64,000 nucleotides of DNA. Origin: Dokdonella sp. GTDB lineage: Bacteria; Pseudomonadota; Gammaproteobacteria; Xanthomonadales; Rhodanobacteraceae. Shown in pieces: positions 52,588 through 61,848 of the stretch. The translations under genes were made by a program, and so were the position numbers. The stretch is from positions 434,001 through 498,000 of the forward strand of contig JADJQH010000008.1 of the NCBI GenBank assembly GCA_016712865.1, given 5' to 3'. How positions within the stretch are numbered: the first letter of the stretch is position 1; the number at the start of each line of letters is the position of its first letter. Under the pieces are notes generated by a model. It was not told where the DNA came from and made no database searches. It saw only the letters and a list, made by a program, of their open reading frames with translations.

Positions 52588-54189
52588 ATGACGAATCCGA
52601 ACAAAACCTGCGACGCAATCATCATCGGCGGTGGCCACAACGGCCTGGTCTGTGCGACTTACCTGGCCAAGGCCGGACTCAAGGTGCGCGTGCTGGAGCG
52701 ACGCGGCGTGGTGGGTGGCGCGGCAGTGACGGAGGAGTTTCATCCGGGCTTTCGCAATTCAGTCGCGGCTTACACGGTTTCCCTGTTGCAACCGAAAGTG
52801 ATCCGCGACCTCGATTTGCACGCGCATGGGTTGCGCATCGTCGAGCGCAAGTTGGGCAATTTCCTGCCATTGCCGGATGGTCGCTACCTGCGTGCAGGCG
52901 AAGGCGTGACCCAGGCGGAAGTCGCCAAGTTTTCGAAGCGAGACGCCGAGCGCCTGCCCGAGTATCAGGCGCGACTGGATGCCATCGCCGATGTGTTGCG
53001 TGCGCTGGTGCTGGAGCCGCCGCCGAATATCACTGAGGGCGGCTGGTGGAAGACGATCCCGGAGCTGGTGCGTGCCGGCAAGCTCGGCAAGCGCCTGTTG
53101 AAACTCGATACAACGCTGCGCCAGGAGCTGCTGGACCTGTTCAGCATTTCCGCAGCCGAGTATCTGGATCGCTGGTTCGAGAGCGAGCCGGTCAAGGCGC
53201 TGTTTGGCTTTGATGGCATCGTCGGCAACTACGCCAGCCCGCACACACCGGGTAGCGCCTATGTGCTGCTTCACCATGTCTTTGGCGAGGTGAACGGCGT
53301 CAAGGGCGCCTGGGGCCACGCCATCGGTGGCATGGGCGCGATCAGCCAGGCCATGGCCAAGGCGGCGATTGCGGCGGGCGTGCAGATCGATACCCAATGT
53401 GGCGTGCGCGAAATCCTCGTCGAAAATGGTCGTGCCGTCGGCGTGGTCACCGAGCGCAGCGACGTGCTGCATGCGCGCGCCATCGTCGCCAACGTGAATC
53501 CCAAGCTGCTGTACGAGCGCCTGCTCGCACCTTCGCAGGTGCCATCGGCAACCCGCGAGCGCATGGCCAATTGGCGCTGCGGTTCGGGCACGTTCCGCAT
53601 GAACGTGGCGCTGGCGGAATTGCCGAGGTTCAGCGCACTGCCGGAGCCGGGGGATCATTTGACCGCCGGCATCATCATGGCACCGAGCATCGCCTACATG
53701 GATCGCGCCTACCGCGATGCCGTGGATTTCGGCTGGTCGCGCGAGCCGATCATCGAAATGCTGATTCCCTCCACGCTGGATGATTCGCTGGCGCCGTCTG
53801 GCCAGCATGTGGCCAGCCTGTTCTGCCAGCACGTCGCACCGGCACTGGCGGGAGGTCGGAACTGGGATGATCATCGCGACGAAGTGGCTGACCTGATGAT
53901 TGCCACGGTCGACCGCTTCGCGCCCGGCTTCAAGGCCTCGGTACTTGGTCGTATGGCGCTGACGCCGCTGGACCTCGAGCGCAACTTCGGCTTGATTGGC
54001 GGCGACATCTTCCATGGCGCGCTCAGCCTCAACCAGTTGTTCAGCGCCCGGCCCATGCTCGGCCAGGCCGGCTACCGGGGAGCACTGCCGGGACTGTACC
54101 TGTGCGGCGCCGGTACCCATCCGGGCGGCGGCGTCACCGGCGCGCCGGGACACAATGCGGCGCGTGTGATCGCGAGCGATTTGCGCTGA
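52588..54189 (+). CDS. Phytoene desaturase / PYROXD2-like FAD-dependent oxidoreductase
   Basis: The 533-residue flavoprotein opens with a Rossmann FAD-binding motif (IIGGGHNGLVCATYLAKAG) and VLERRGVVGGAAVTEEF. HTPGSAYVLLHHVFGEVNGVKGAWGHAIGGMG and the C-terminal FAD-contact LPGLYLCGAGTHPGGGVTGAPGHNAAR match the phytoene desaturase/PYROXD2 group. No other carotenoid gene is nearby, so carotenoid desaturation is unlikely. It lies between two MFS permease genes on the same strand. The substrate is unknown. Confidence 0.85.
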   Translation: MTNPNKTCDAIIIGGGHNGLVCATYLAKAGLKVRVLERRGVVGGAAVTEEFHPGFRNSVAAYTVSLLQPKVIRDLDLHAHGLRIVERKLGNFLPLPDGRYLRAGEGVTQAEVAKFSKRDAERLPEYQARLDAIADVLRALVLEPPPNITEGGWWKTIPELVRAGKLGKRLLKLDTTLRQELLDLFSISAAEYLDRWFESEPVKALFGFDGIVGNYASPHTPGSAYVLLHHVFGEVNGVKGAWGHAIGGMGAISQAMAKAAIAAGVQIDTQCGVREILVENGRAVGVVTERSDVLHARAIVANVNPKLLYERLLAPSQVPSATRERMANWRCGSGTFRMNVALAELPRFSALPEPGDHLTAGIIMAPSIAYMDRAYRDAVDFGWSREPIIEMLIPSTLDDSLAPSGQHVASLFCQHVAPALAGGRNWDDHRDEVADLMIATVDRFAPGFKASVLGRMALTPLDLERNFGLIGGDIFHGALSLNQLFSARPMLGQAGYRGALPGLYLCGAGTHPGGGVTGAPGHNAARVIASDLR

Positions 54190-54233
54190 CCCCGGCTGCT
54201 GGCCTGCGCAAACGAAACCGTATCCGTATCCGC

Positions 54234-55529
54234 ATGACGAACATGACCCCAGGCCAGCGCCTGCGCTCCATATTCAGCGGATCCGTGGGCAATCTGGTCG
54301 AGTGGTATGACTGGTATGTCTACGCCGCATTTTCCCTCTACTTCGCCAAGGCATTCTTTCCGCAAGGCGATCGCACCGCGCAGCTGCTGAATGCGGCGGC
54401 CGTGTTTGCCGTGGGATTCCTGATGCGGCCATTGGGTGGCTGGTTGATGGGACTGTGGGCGGACCGGCACGGACGCAAGTCGGCGCTGGTGCTTTCGGTA
54501 TCGTTGATGTGCGCGGGTTCGCTGATGATTGCGTTGACTCCGGGATACGCAACGATTGGCGTCGCTGCACCGATCCTGCTGGTGCTTGCGCGGCTGCTGC
54601 AAGGTCTGAGTGTGGGCGGCGAGTACGGCACCTCGGCAACCTATCTCAGCGAAATGGCCAGCCGCGAGCATCGCGGCTTCTGGTCGAGTTTCCAGTATGT
54701 GACCCTGATCCTGGGCCAGTTGCTGGCGTTGGCAGTGCTGATCGTCCTGCAACAGTGGGTGCTGACGCCCGCGCAACTGGAAGCCTGGGGCTGGCGCATT
54801 CCCTTTGTCATCGGCGCCTTGTGCGCGGTAACGGCGCTCTACCTTCGGCGCAACATGGCAGAAACCGAGTCGTTCGAGCGCTCGCGCAAGCGCAAGGCAC
54901 AGACAAGTTCACTGCGTGCCTTGCTGCGCCATCCACGCGCCATCCTGACCGTGGTTGGACTCACCCTGGGCGGAACGGTGGCGTTCTATACCTACACCAC
55001 TTACATGCTCAAGTTCCTGGTCAACAGCGTCGGCATGGACAAGGCCACCGCCACGCTCGTGTCGGCGGCAACCTTGTTCCTCTACATGTGCCTGCAACCC
55101 ATGGTCGGAGCGCTCTCGGACCGCATCGGCAGACGACCGATCCTTATTGCATTTGGCGTGCTTGGCAGTGCGCTGACCGTACCCATCCTCAACCATCTGG
55201 GCGAGGTCACCGACGCCTTCGAAGCCTTTGCCCTGATCATGCTGGCCCTGCTCATCGTGTCCGGCTACACGGCGATCAACGCGGTGGTGAAGGCGGAGCT
55301 GTTTCCAGTGGAAATCCGCGCGCTCGGCGTGGGCCTGCCCTATGCCCTGACGGTGTCGCTGTTTGGCGGCACCGCCGAGTACGTGGCGCTCTGGTTCAAG
55401 AGCAGCGGGCTGGAGCAGGGCTACTACTGGTTTGTCACGGCCTGCATCGCGGTTTCCCTGCTGGTGTACCTGTTCATGCCGGAGACTCGCCAGACCTCGC
55501 TGATCGATCGCGAAGCCCGGGGTGGCTGA
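54234..55529 (+). CDS. MFS transporter, KgtP-like (metabolite:H+ symporter)
   Basis: The 431-residue protein has 12 spans and the MHS/KgtP hallmarks: GNLVEWYDWYVYAAFSLYFAKAFFP, GWLMGLWADRHGRK, LLQGLSVGGEYGTSATYLSE and GALSDRIGRRPILIAFG. KgtP imports 2-oxoglutarate with protons; a dicarboxylate or similar acid is likely. The start is ATG 54234; an in-frame frame upstream lies inside the oxidoreductase gene. It shares strand and a gap of about 45 bp with the flavoenzyme. Confidence 0.88.
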   Translation: MTNMTPGQRLRSIFSGSVGNLVEWYDWYVYAAFSLYFAKAFFPQGDRTAQLLNAAAVFAVGFLMRPLGGWLMGLWADRHGRKSALVLSVSLMCAGSLMIALTPGYATIGVAAPILLVLARLLQGLSVGGEYGTSATYLSEMASREHRGFWSSFQYVTLILGQLLALAVLIVLQQWVLTPAQLEAWGWRIPFVIGALCAVTALYLRRNMAETESFERSRKRKAQTSSLRALLRHPRAILTVVGLTLGGTVAFYTYTTYMLKFLVNSVGMDKATATLVSAATLFLYMCLQPMVGALSDRIGRRPILIAFGVLGSALTVPILNHLGEVTDAFEAFALIMLALLIVSGYTAINAVVKAELFPVEIRALGVGLPYALTVSLFGGTAEYVALWFKSSGLEQGYYWFVTACIAVSLLVYLFMPETRQTSLIDREARGG

Positions 55530-55667
55530 AACTCCGCCGTACCGTCTTGCCGCGCCGCAGCCGGCGATTGAGCCCTTGCAGGGCGGCGTGCGCCATATCG
55601 CATCCCGACTGAGCCGCGCGGTGTAATATGCGGCAGGATCCGGTTAACCCGCCGTTGGGAGAAGGTC

Positions 55668-56795
55668 ATGAGCAGCGTCGATTTCACCTCGTTCCTCAAG
55701 TTGATGGTGCACAAGAAGGCGTCCGACCTGTTCATCACCGCGGGCGTAGCACCGTCGATGAAGGTGCATGGTCGCATCTCGCCCATCACGCAGAACGCGC
55801 TTACGCCACAGCAGGCGCGCGACATGGTGCTCAACGTGATGACGCCCTCGCAGCGCGAGGAGTTCGAGAAGACCCACGAATGCCAGTTTGCGATTGCGGT
55901 GACCGGTGTCGGCCGCTTCCGCGTGTCCTGTTTCTACCAGCGCAATTGCGTCGGCATGGTCCTGCGCCGCATCGAAACCCGCATTCCTACGGTTGATGAG
56001 CTGAACCTGCCGCCGATCATCAAGACCCTGGCGATGACCAAGCGCGGCATCATCATCTTCGTCGGCGCCACCGGTACCGGCAAATCGACCTCGCTGGCCG
56101 CGATGCTGGGGTACCGCAACCTCAATTCGACCGGACACATCATCACCATCGAGGATCCGATCGAATACGTGCACAAGCACGAGGGCTGCATCATCACCCA
56201 GCGCGAACTGGGCATCGATACCGATTCCTGGGAGAACGCGCTGAAGAACACCCTGCGCCAGGCTCCCGACGTGATCATGATCGGCGAGGTGCGTACCCGC
56301 GAAACCATGGAACACGCGATCAACTTCTCGGAAACCGGCCATCTTTGCCTGTGCACCCTGCACGCCAACAACGCCAACCAGGCCATGGATCGCATCATCC
56401 ACTTCTTCGCCGAGGATCGGCGCGAACAGTTGTTCATGGACCTGTCGCTGAACCTGAAAGGCGTGGTCGCCCAGCAGCTGATTCCGACCCCGGATGGCAA
56501 GGCTCGCCGGGTTGCCATCGAGGTGCTGCTGGGTACGCCGCTGGTGCAGGACTACATCCGCCAAGGCGACATCCACAAGCTCAAGGATGTGATGAAGGAA
56601 TCCACCAACCTTGGCATGAAGACATTCGATCAGAGCCTGTTTGAGCTCTACCAGGCGGGCGAGATCTCCTACGAGGATGCCTTGCGCCATGCCGACTCGG
56701 CCAACGAGGTGCGCCTGAAGATCAAGCTCGCCCAGGGCGGTGATGCGCATACCCTGTCGCAGGGCCTGGATGGCGTGGAGCTGATTGAAACCTGA
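55668..56795 (+). CDS. pilU: Type IV pilus retraction ATPase PilU
   Basis: The 375-residue GspE-family ATPase has an N-terminal PAS-like region (MSSVDFTSFLKLMVHKKASD) that matches PilU better than PilT. Walker A is GATGTGKST, followed by an Asp box, Walker B in DVIMIGEVRTRETMEHA and a His box (CLCTLHANNANQAMDRI). PilU works with PilT in pilus retraction. No pilT is adjacent here. It lies upstream of pyrB, which is on the opposite strand. Confidence 0.9.
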   Translation: MSSVDFTSFLKLMVHKKASDLFITAGVAPSMKVHGRISPITQNALTPQQARDMVLNVMTPSQREEFEKTHECQFAIAVTGVGRFRVSCFYQRNCVGMVLRRIETRIPTVDELNLPPIIKTLAMTKRGIIIFVGATGTGKSTSLAAMLGYRNLNSTGHIITIEDPIEYVHKHEGCIITQRELGIDTDSWENALKNTLRQAPDVIMIGEVRTRETMEHAINFSETGHLCLCTLHANNANQAMDRIIHFFAEDRREQLFMDLSLNLKGVVAQQLIPTPDGKARRVAIEVLLGTPLVQDYIRQGDIHKLKDVMKESTNLGMKTFDQSLFELYQAGEISYEDALRHADSANEVRLKIKLAQGGDAHTLSQGLDGVELIET

Positions 56796-56893
56796 CGAGG
56801 CGCGGGAATCGGGAATCGATCCTCGTTACATGCCGATTTGGACGATGACTCGGCCGCATGGCGGCTGAGCCGGCGCTGGCTGGTGGAGTGCGA

Positions 56894-57838
56894 TCAGCCT
56901 TCGAGCAGCGTGGCCAGCACCGCCATGCGCACCGGAATGCCATTGGCTACCTGACGCAGCACGCAAGATTGCGGACCATCGGCCACCTCGGGCGCGATTT
57001 CCACACCCCGGTTCATGGGCCCCGGGTGCAGGACCATGGCCTCGCTGTTTGCCCGCCGCAATCGCGCGGCGTTCAGGCCAAAGCGCTGGAAGTACTCGGA
57101 CTCGCTGCCGGCCAGCCCCGCAACCATGCGTTCCTTTTGCAGGCGCAGCATGATGATGGCATCGCAACCTTCAATGGCTTCGTCGAAGCTGTCGAAGCGG
57201 GGGCAAGCCTGAAGTTCGGAGGCATCCGGCATCAGCGCGGCCGGTCCACACAGGCGCACTTCGGCCACGCCCAGGGACTTGAGCACATGCACGTCGGAGC
57301 GCGCCACGCGCGAGTGGCGAATGTCCCCGCAGATCACCACTTTCAGCGAGGCCAGGTCGGGATGACGGTCGCGGATGGTCAAGGCGTCCAGCAGGCCCTG
57401 GGTTGGATGCGCGTTATTGCCATCTCCTGCATTGAGGATGGCTGCGCGCTGCGCATGGCGGGCCAGTCGCTCCGGGGTGCCGTTTTCCTTGTGGCGGACG
57501 ATGAAGGCATCGGCCTGCATGGCTTCCAGCGTGGCCAGCGTGTCTTCCAGGGACTCGCCCTTGCTGGTCGAGGAACCGGATATGTCGAAGTTGAGCACGT
57601 TCGCACCCAGTCTTCGCGCTGCCAGCTCGAAGCTGGAACGGGTGCGGGTGGATGGCTCGAAAAACAGGTTGACCACGGTTCGTGCGGCGAGCAGTTGCGG
57701 CCTGCTTCCGGTGGCGCTGAAGGCCTCGCGCAGTTCGACTGCTCGATCAAGCATGCCGGAGATGTGCGAGCGCTCAAGGCCCTCCAAGGTGATCAGGTGG
57801 CGCAAGCGGCCATCGGCGTCGATTTGCACATGGCTCAT
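56894..57838 (-). CDS. pyrB: Aspartate carbamoyltransferase catalytic subunit
   Basis: The 314-residue enzyme catalyses the first committed step of pyrimidine synthesis. It has the carbamoyl-phosphate signature FEPSTRTRSSFE (residues about 59-70), HPTQGLLDALTI with the active-site histidine, and LHPGPMNRGVEI at the C-terminus. No pyrI regulatory subunit was seen nearby. Its ATG overlaps the ruvX stop (ATGA), so the two are co-translated. Confidence 0.97.
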   Translation of the reverse strand: MSHVQIDADGRLRHLITLEGLERSHISGMLDRAVELREAFSATGSRPQLLAARTVVNLFFEPSTRTRSSFELAARRLGANVLNFDISGSSTSKGESLEDTLATLEAMQADAFIVRHKENGTPERLARHAQRAAILNAGDGNNAHPTQGLLDALTIRDRHPDLASLKVVICGDIRHSRVARSDVHVLKSLGVAEVRLCGPAALMPDASELQACPRFDSFDEAIEGCDAIIMLRLQKERMVAGLAGSESEYFQRFGLNAARLRRANSEAMVLHPGPMNRGVEIAPEVADGPQSCVLRQVANGIPVRMAVLATLLEG

Positions 57839-58293
57839 GGCGTGTCCGCCTCGTCGTCGGGAAGGGAAAACCAGGTTTCCAGGATGATTTGCGCGGCCAG
57901 TGCATCCACCTCGGTACCGTGCTTGCGTTTTGCCGCACCTTGCGCGCGCTGGTTCGCGAATCGGCGCGCCGCCTCCTTCGAGGTATGGCGTTCGTCGACC
58001 AGATGTACCGGACGTGCGTGGCGGGTTCCCAGCCTGGCGGAAAAATCGCGGGCAATTCGGGTCATTTCCTGCTCGCCACCGTCATGGGTCAGCGGCAGCC
58101 CCACCACGAATGCCGCCGGTTGCCATTCCTTGACCAAGCTGTCGAGCGTGGGCCAATCCGGATGACCGGCACGGACGGTGAGGGTGGTCAAGGCGCGTGC
58201 CATGCCGGTTTCGCGATGGCCGATGGCAACGCCAATGGTTCGCGTGCCGAGATCGAATGCGAGGACATAGCCGGCAGGCTGCGTTGCGCTCAT
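57835..58293 (-). CDS. ruvX: Holliday-junction resolvase-like / pre-16S rRNA nuclease YqgF (RuvX)
   Basis: The 152-residue protein has the RNase H-like fold. LAFDLGTRTIGVAIG carries the first catalytic aspartate, VVGLPLTHDG follows, and VHLVDERHTSKEA and VDALAAQIILETWF complete the acidic set. The family has been linked to 16S rRNA 5'-end maturation. It sits between yqgE and pyrB, the common yqgE-ruvX arrangement. Confidence 0.95.
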   Translation of the reverse strand: MSATQPAGYVLAFDLGTRTIGVAIGHRETGMARALTTLTVRAGHPDWPTLDSLVKEWQPAAFVVGLPLTHDGGEQEMTRIARDFSARLGTRHARPVHLVDERHTSKEAARRFANQRAQGAAKRKHGTEVDALAAQIILETWFSLPDDEADTP

Positions 58294-58296
58294 GCC

Positions 58297-58860
58297 TCAG
58301 GCGTGGCCGGCATAGGGTGAAATCTGCGTCAGGTTGACGCCCACCAATGCCGCGGAAGCCTGCCAGCGTTCATCCAGTGGCGTGCTGAACACGATGGCAT
58401 TGTCGGCCGGTGCGGTGAGCCATGAATTTTCGCGCAATTCATGCTCGATCTGGCCAGGACTCCAACCCGAATAACCCAGGGCGACAATGGCGTGGGACGG
58501 ACCATTGCCGCTGGCAATGGCTTCGAGAATGTCGCGCGAGGTGGTCACGCTGATCTGGTCGGAGATGCGGAACGAGGAATCCCAGCCACCGTGCGGCGTG
58601 TGCAGGACAAACCCGCGTTCCGGCTGCACCGGGCCGCCGATCAGCACCGGCGCATCCAGCACCTGGGCCAGTTCCGAGCGCACATTCATTTGCGTCAGGA
58701 CATCGCCGAGCCGGTAATCCGATAGCCGGTTGATCATGATGCCCATCGCACCGTCGTCGCCATGCTGGCAAACCAGGGCCACACTGCGGGCGAAATTCGG
58801 GTCGCGCAGGCTGGGCATGGCAATCAGGAACTGGTTGGACAGGGATGAGGGCTCGTGCAT
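58297..58860 (-). CDS. YqgE/AlgH family protein
   Basis: The 187-residue protein matches YqgE/AlgH: SLSNQFLIAMPSLRDPNFARSVALVCQHGDDGAMGIMINR and VALGYSGWSPGQIEHELREN are family signatures. It has a conserved soluble fold but no established biochemical role; in Pseudomonas it was tied to alginate regulation. It is three bases upstream of ruvX on the minus strand, in the usual order. Confidence 0.95.
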   Translation of the reverse strand: MHEPSSLSNQFLIAMPSLRDPNFARSVALVCQHGDDGAMGIMINRLSDYRLGDVLTQMNVRSELAQVLDAPVLIGGPVQPERGFVLHTPHGGWDSSFRISDQISVTTSRDILEAIASGNGPSHAIVALGYSGWSPGQIEHELRENSWLTAPADNAIVFSTPLDERWQASAALVGVNLTQISPYAGHA

Positions 58861-58896
58861 GGGCCCATTGTACGGCGGTATGCGTCGCCGGGGATG

Positions 58897-59760
58897 TCAG
58901 CGGTTGCGCAAGACATTGCCCTCGAGGAACTGCCAGGTGCGGGTAATGAACAGTTCGTCGACGGCCTCGGAATTCCTCGGCAGCGGATTGAACGGGGCGG
59001 CGAGATTCACGATGCGGATGGCGGCATCGTCCAGTACCTTGTGCCCGCTGGGCTGGATGATGTCGATGCTCTTGACGCTGCCGTCCTTGTTGAGGCCAAC
59101 GGTCAAGACCAACTGGCCGTGAAGCTCACGCCGGCGCGCCTCATCGGGGTAGTTGAGATTGCCGATGCGCTCGATGCGCGCAACCCAGGCCGCCATGTAG
59201 CTGGCGAAGGCGTATTCCTTGGTGTTGGCGGAAATGTACTTGCGCTTGGGACGCTTGGCGTACTGCTCGGATTCGCGCTGGATTTCCTGCGCAAGGCGTG
59301 CCATCTCCAGCTTGCGCTCGATGATTTCGCGCTCGCTGGGTGCGCGCAGGTCCGGTGTGTCGGGCGTCTGCGGGGCGGAATCGACGCTGCGTTCGGCTTG
59401 TCGCGTGGTCAGCAATTCGGTCTGCGTGGGTGGCGAGGGGCGCGGCGCGCCGTTTTCGGTGGGGCGTGGCGCAATGCCGGGGATGGGCTTCGGTACATTG
59501 CTGGTCAGCGAATCGGTCGGCCGCTTGGCTTGCTCCGACTCGCCGCCACCACTGTTGTTGGCCTGGGCGAGGAAATCGGCCTTGTCGGGCGCCTTGCCGC
59601 TGGCGGCCTGCAGCAGGATCACGTCTAGCGCGGGCAGTGATGGCGCCGCTTTTTCAATGCTGAAGGTGATGCCAAGCGCGAGCACCGCATGGGCCACCAC
59701 GGAAAACAGAAAGGTGACGCCGAAGCGGTCGGCAGAGTGGCTGGAAGCGGAAGCGCTCAC
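58897..59760 (-). CDS. tonB: Energy transducer TonB
   Basis: The 287-residue protein has an N-terminal membrane anchor (VTFLFSVVAHAVLALGITFSI). A long periplasmic spacer rich in Pro, Thr, Gln and Glu follows, then a C-terminal TonB domain from about residue 195: YPDEARRRELHGQLVLTVGLNKDGSVKSIDI. It should couple the ExbB/D motor to outer-membrane receptors. The start is GTG 59758-59760, overlapping the gshB stop (GTGA). exbB/exbD are not in the window. Confidence 0.9.
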   Translation of the reverse strand: MSASASSHSADRFGVTFLFSVVAHAVLALGITFSIEKAAPSLPALDVILLQAASGKAPDKADFLAQANNSGGGESEQAKRPTDSLTSNVPKPIPGIAPRPTENGAPRPSPPTQTELLTTRQAERSVDSAPQTPDTPDLRAPSEREIIERKLEMARLAQEIQRESEQYAKRPKRKYISANTKEYAFASYMAAWVARIERIGNLNYPDEARRRELHGQLVLTVGLNKDGSVKSIDIIQPSGHKVLDDAAIRIVNLAAPFNPLPRNSEAVDELFITRTWQFLEGNVLRNR

Positions 59761-60704
59761 GACAGTCGGGATTCAATGACGTCAAACAGGGTGGCGGCGA
59801 TATTCAAGCCGAATTGCGCATCCAGTTCACGCAGGCAAGTGGGCGAGGTGACGTTGACCTCGGTCAGCCAATCGCCGATCACGTCCAGGCCCACGAACAG
59901 CATGCCGCGGCGTTTCAGTTCGGGGCCCACCTGGGCGGCAATCCAGCGGTCGCGTTCGGACAAGGGCACGCCAACACCCCGGCCACCGGCGGCAAGGTTG
60001 CCACGGAAGTCGCTGCCTTGTGGAATCCGCGCCAGCGCATAAGGAACCGGTTCGCCATCGATCATCAGGATGCGCTTGTCCCCGGCACTGATCTCCGGAA
60101 TGAACTTCTGCGCCATGGCAAAGCGTGTGCCGTTCGCGGTCAGCGTTTCGATGATCACATTGAGGTTCGGATCGCCATGGGCGGACGAAAAGATGCCTTG
60201 CCCGCCCATGCCATCCAGCGGCTTGAGCACGATCCGGCCATGCTGCTCGGCAAAACCCTTCAATTCGGTTGCGCTGCGTGCGACCACGGTCGGTGCGCAG
60301 CACTGCGGGAAGTGTTGGGCAAACAGCTTTTCATTGGCATCGCGCAGACCCTGCGGATTGTTCACCACCAGCGCGCCGCCATCATGGGCAAGCTGCAACA
60401 CCTGGGTGTCATAAATGAATTGGGCGTCGACCGGTGGGTCCTTGCGGGCAAGGATCACGTCCAATCCGCGCAAGTCGGTCCAGGTCGCCTCGCCGAGCGT
60501 GAACCAGTCCTTGGCATCATCCCGCACCGAAAGCGGCGCCAGTCGCGCCCACGGCGTACCATCGCGGATGGCGAGGCCGCCCTGGGTCAGGTAATGGATT
60601 CGATAGCCGCGCCGCTCGGCTTCGAGCAGCAAGGCGAAGCTGGTGTCCTTGGCAACCTTGATGGATTCGATGGCGTCCATCAGGACGGCCAGGCTGCGTA
60701 CCAT
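59757..60704 (-). CDS. gshB: Glutathione synthetase
   Basis: The 315-residue ATP-grasp enzyme joins gamma-glutamylcysteine to glycine. Recognisable are the N-terminal domain (AVLMDAIESIKVAKDTSFALLLEAE), RKDPPVDAQFIYDTQVL, VVNNPQGLRDANEKLF, IVLKPLDGMGGQGIF and the C-terminal DVIGDWLTEVNVTSPT metal-binding asparagine region. It is divergent from the pil-chp operon, a common arrangement in this order. Its end overlaps tonB. Confidence 0.96.
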   Translation of the reverse strand: MVRSLAVLMDAIESIKVAKDTSFALLLEAERRGYRIHYLTQGGLAIRDGTPWARLAPLSVRDDAKDWFTLGEATWTDLRGLDVILARKDPPVDAQFIYDTQVLQLAHDGGALVVNNPQGLRDANEKLFAQHFPQCCAPTVVARSATELKGFAEQHGRIVLKPLDGMGGQGIFSSAHGDPNLNVIIETLTANGTRFAMAQKFIPEISAGDKRILMIDGEPVPYALARIPQGSDFRGNLAAGGRGVGVPLSERDRWIAAQVGPELKRRGMLFVGLDVIGDWLTEVNVTSPTCLRELDAQFGLNIAATLFDVIESRLS

Positions 60705-60837
60705 GCGGGTTCTCCGGCAAGCGCGGGGACGCGCAGGCGACCGCCACGCGCATTGCCGGCTATATTACACTTGGCAACGCTGGCGACGATTCAATTGGGG
60801 GCAGAAACGCGGCCTGCTTCCCAAGATTTTCTGAGCA

Positions 60838-60880
60838 CTTAGCTGTCAAACTTGACAAATTAGCTAAGAGTTGGTTAAGA
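60838..60880 (+). promoter_or_regulatory. Palindrome and candidate promoter upstream of pilG
   Basis: CTTAGCT (60838) and AGCTAAG (60862) form the outer arms of a palindrome whose centre is GTCAAACTTGAC. TTGACA at 60852-60857 with TTAAGA at 60875-60880 (17 bp) could be a weak sigma-70 promoter. The palindrome may be an operator or a cruciform. Confidence 0.45.
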
Positions 60881-60992
60881 AGCATGGACGCGTTGTTGGC
60901 GCAGTACTGCGCGTTGGCCCCTGAAACTTCCGACGTTCGCATCGAAGTCCCGTGGAGCTTCCGCACATGGTCAAGGTAGGCACGGATCTTGC

Positions 60993-61433
60993 GTGCCAGA
61001 ACATTCAGCATTCAGCGGTGGGGGTCCAATTCAGGTGGATGAGACCAAGCAAGGCAGCCTGAGCGGCCTCAAAGTCATGGTCATCGACGATTCGAAGACC
61101 ATCCGCCGAACGGCGGAGACCCTGCTGCGCAAGGAAGGCTGCGAAGTCGTTACGGCAACGGACGGTTTCGAGGCGCTGGCCAAGATTTCCGACCAGCAGC
61201 CGCAGATCATTTTCGTGGACATCATGATGCCCCGGCTGGACGGCTATCAGACCTGTGCGTTGATCAAGAACAACCAGGTTTTCAAATCCACCCCGGTGAT
61301 CATGCTGTCTTCGAAGGATGGATTGTTCGACAAGGCGCGTGGGCGAATTGTCGGATCCGAACAATATTTGACCAAACCGTTCACGCGCGAGGAACTGCTC
61401 GGCGCGATACGGCGCCATGTGGACTGGAAGTAA
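60993..61433 (+). CDS. pilG: Type IV pilus chemosensory response regulator PilG
   Basis: The 146-residue stand-alone receiver domain has the acidic pair IDD at residues 31-33, phospho-acceptor Asp76 in IIFVDIMMPRLDG and Lys in LTKPFTREELLGAIR. PilG in Pseudomonas receives phosphate from the Chp kinase and affects PilB-driven pilus extension. GTG 60993 was used; a GTG 14 codons further (61035) is possible. It starts the pilG-pilH-pilI-pilJ operon. Confidence 0.93.
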   Translation: MPEHSAFSGGGPIQVDETKQGSLSGLKVMVIDDSKTIRRTAETLLRKEGCEVVTATDGFEALAKISDQQPQIIFVDIMMPRLDGYQTCALIKNNQVFKSTPVIMLSSKDGLFDKARGRIVGSEQYLTKPFTREELLGAIRRHVDWK

Positions 61434-61472
61434 TTCCGTTGGCGTGGCCATTCGACTCACAGGGGCAAGGCG

Positions 61473-61838
61473 ATGGCACACATTTTCATAATCGATGACT
61501 CGCCGACGGACGTGCGCGTGTTCACCACGTTGCTCGAAAAGGCGGGGCACCGTGTCAGCAGCGCGGTAAATGCCGAGGAGGGCATCAGCGGCGTCAAGCG
61601 CGAGTTGCCGGATCTGGTGATCATGGACGTGATCATGCCGGGCATGAACGGCTTCCAGGCGACCCGTGACCTGAGTCGGGATAGCCAGACCGGGCACATA
61701 CCGATCCTTATCGTCACCACCAAGAGCATGGAAACCGACCGCGTCTGGGGCATGCGCCAGGGCGCCAAGGATTTCCTGACCAAGCCGGTGGACGCAAAGG
61801 CGCTGCTGCAACGAATTGATACGCTGCTGCCAGGCTGA
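61473..61838 (+). CDS. pilH: Type IV pilus chemosensory response regulator PilH
   Basis: The 121-residue receiver begins MAHIFIIDDSPTDVRVF, with phospho-acceptor Asp52 in LVIMDVIMPGMNG and Lys in LTKPVDAKALLQRID. PilH counterbalances PilG in twitching motility control. GGGGCAAGGCG provides a ribosome-binding site. It lies 39 bp after pilG and ten bp before pilI. Confidence 0.94.
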   Translation: MAHIFIIDDSPTDVRVFTTLLEKAGHRVSSAVNAEEGISGVKRELPDLVIMDVIMPGMNGFQATRDLSRDSQTGHIPILIVTTKSMETDRVWGMRQGAKDFLTKPVDAKALLQRIDTLLPG

Positions 61839-61848
61839 ACTGAAAACC

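Noticed and set aside
52588-54189. Carotenoid biosynthesis gene
   Set aside because: The phytoene desaturase-like enzyme has no crtB/crtE/crtY-type neighbours and fits the PYROXD2-like group better.
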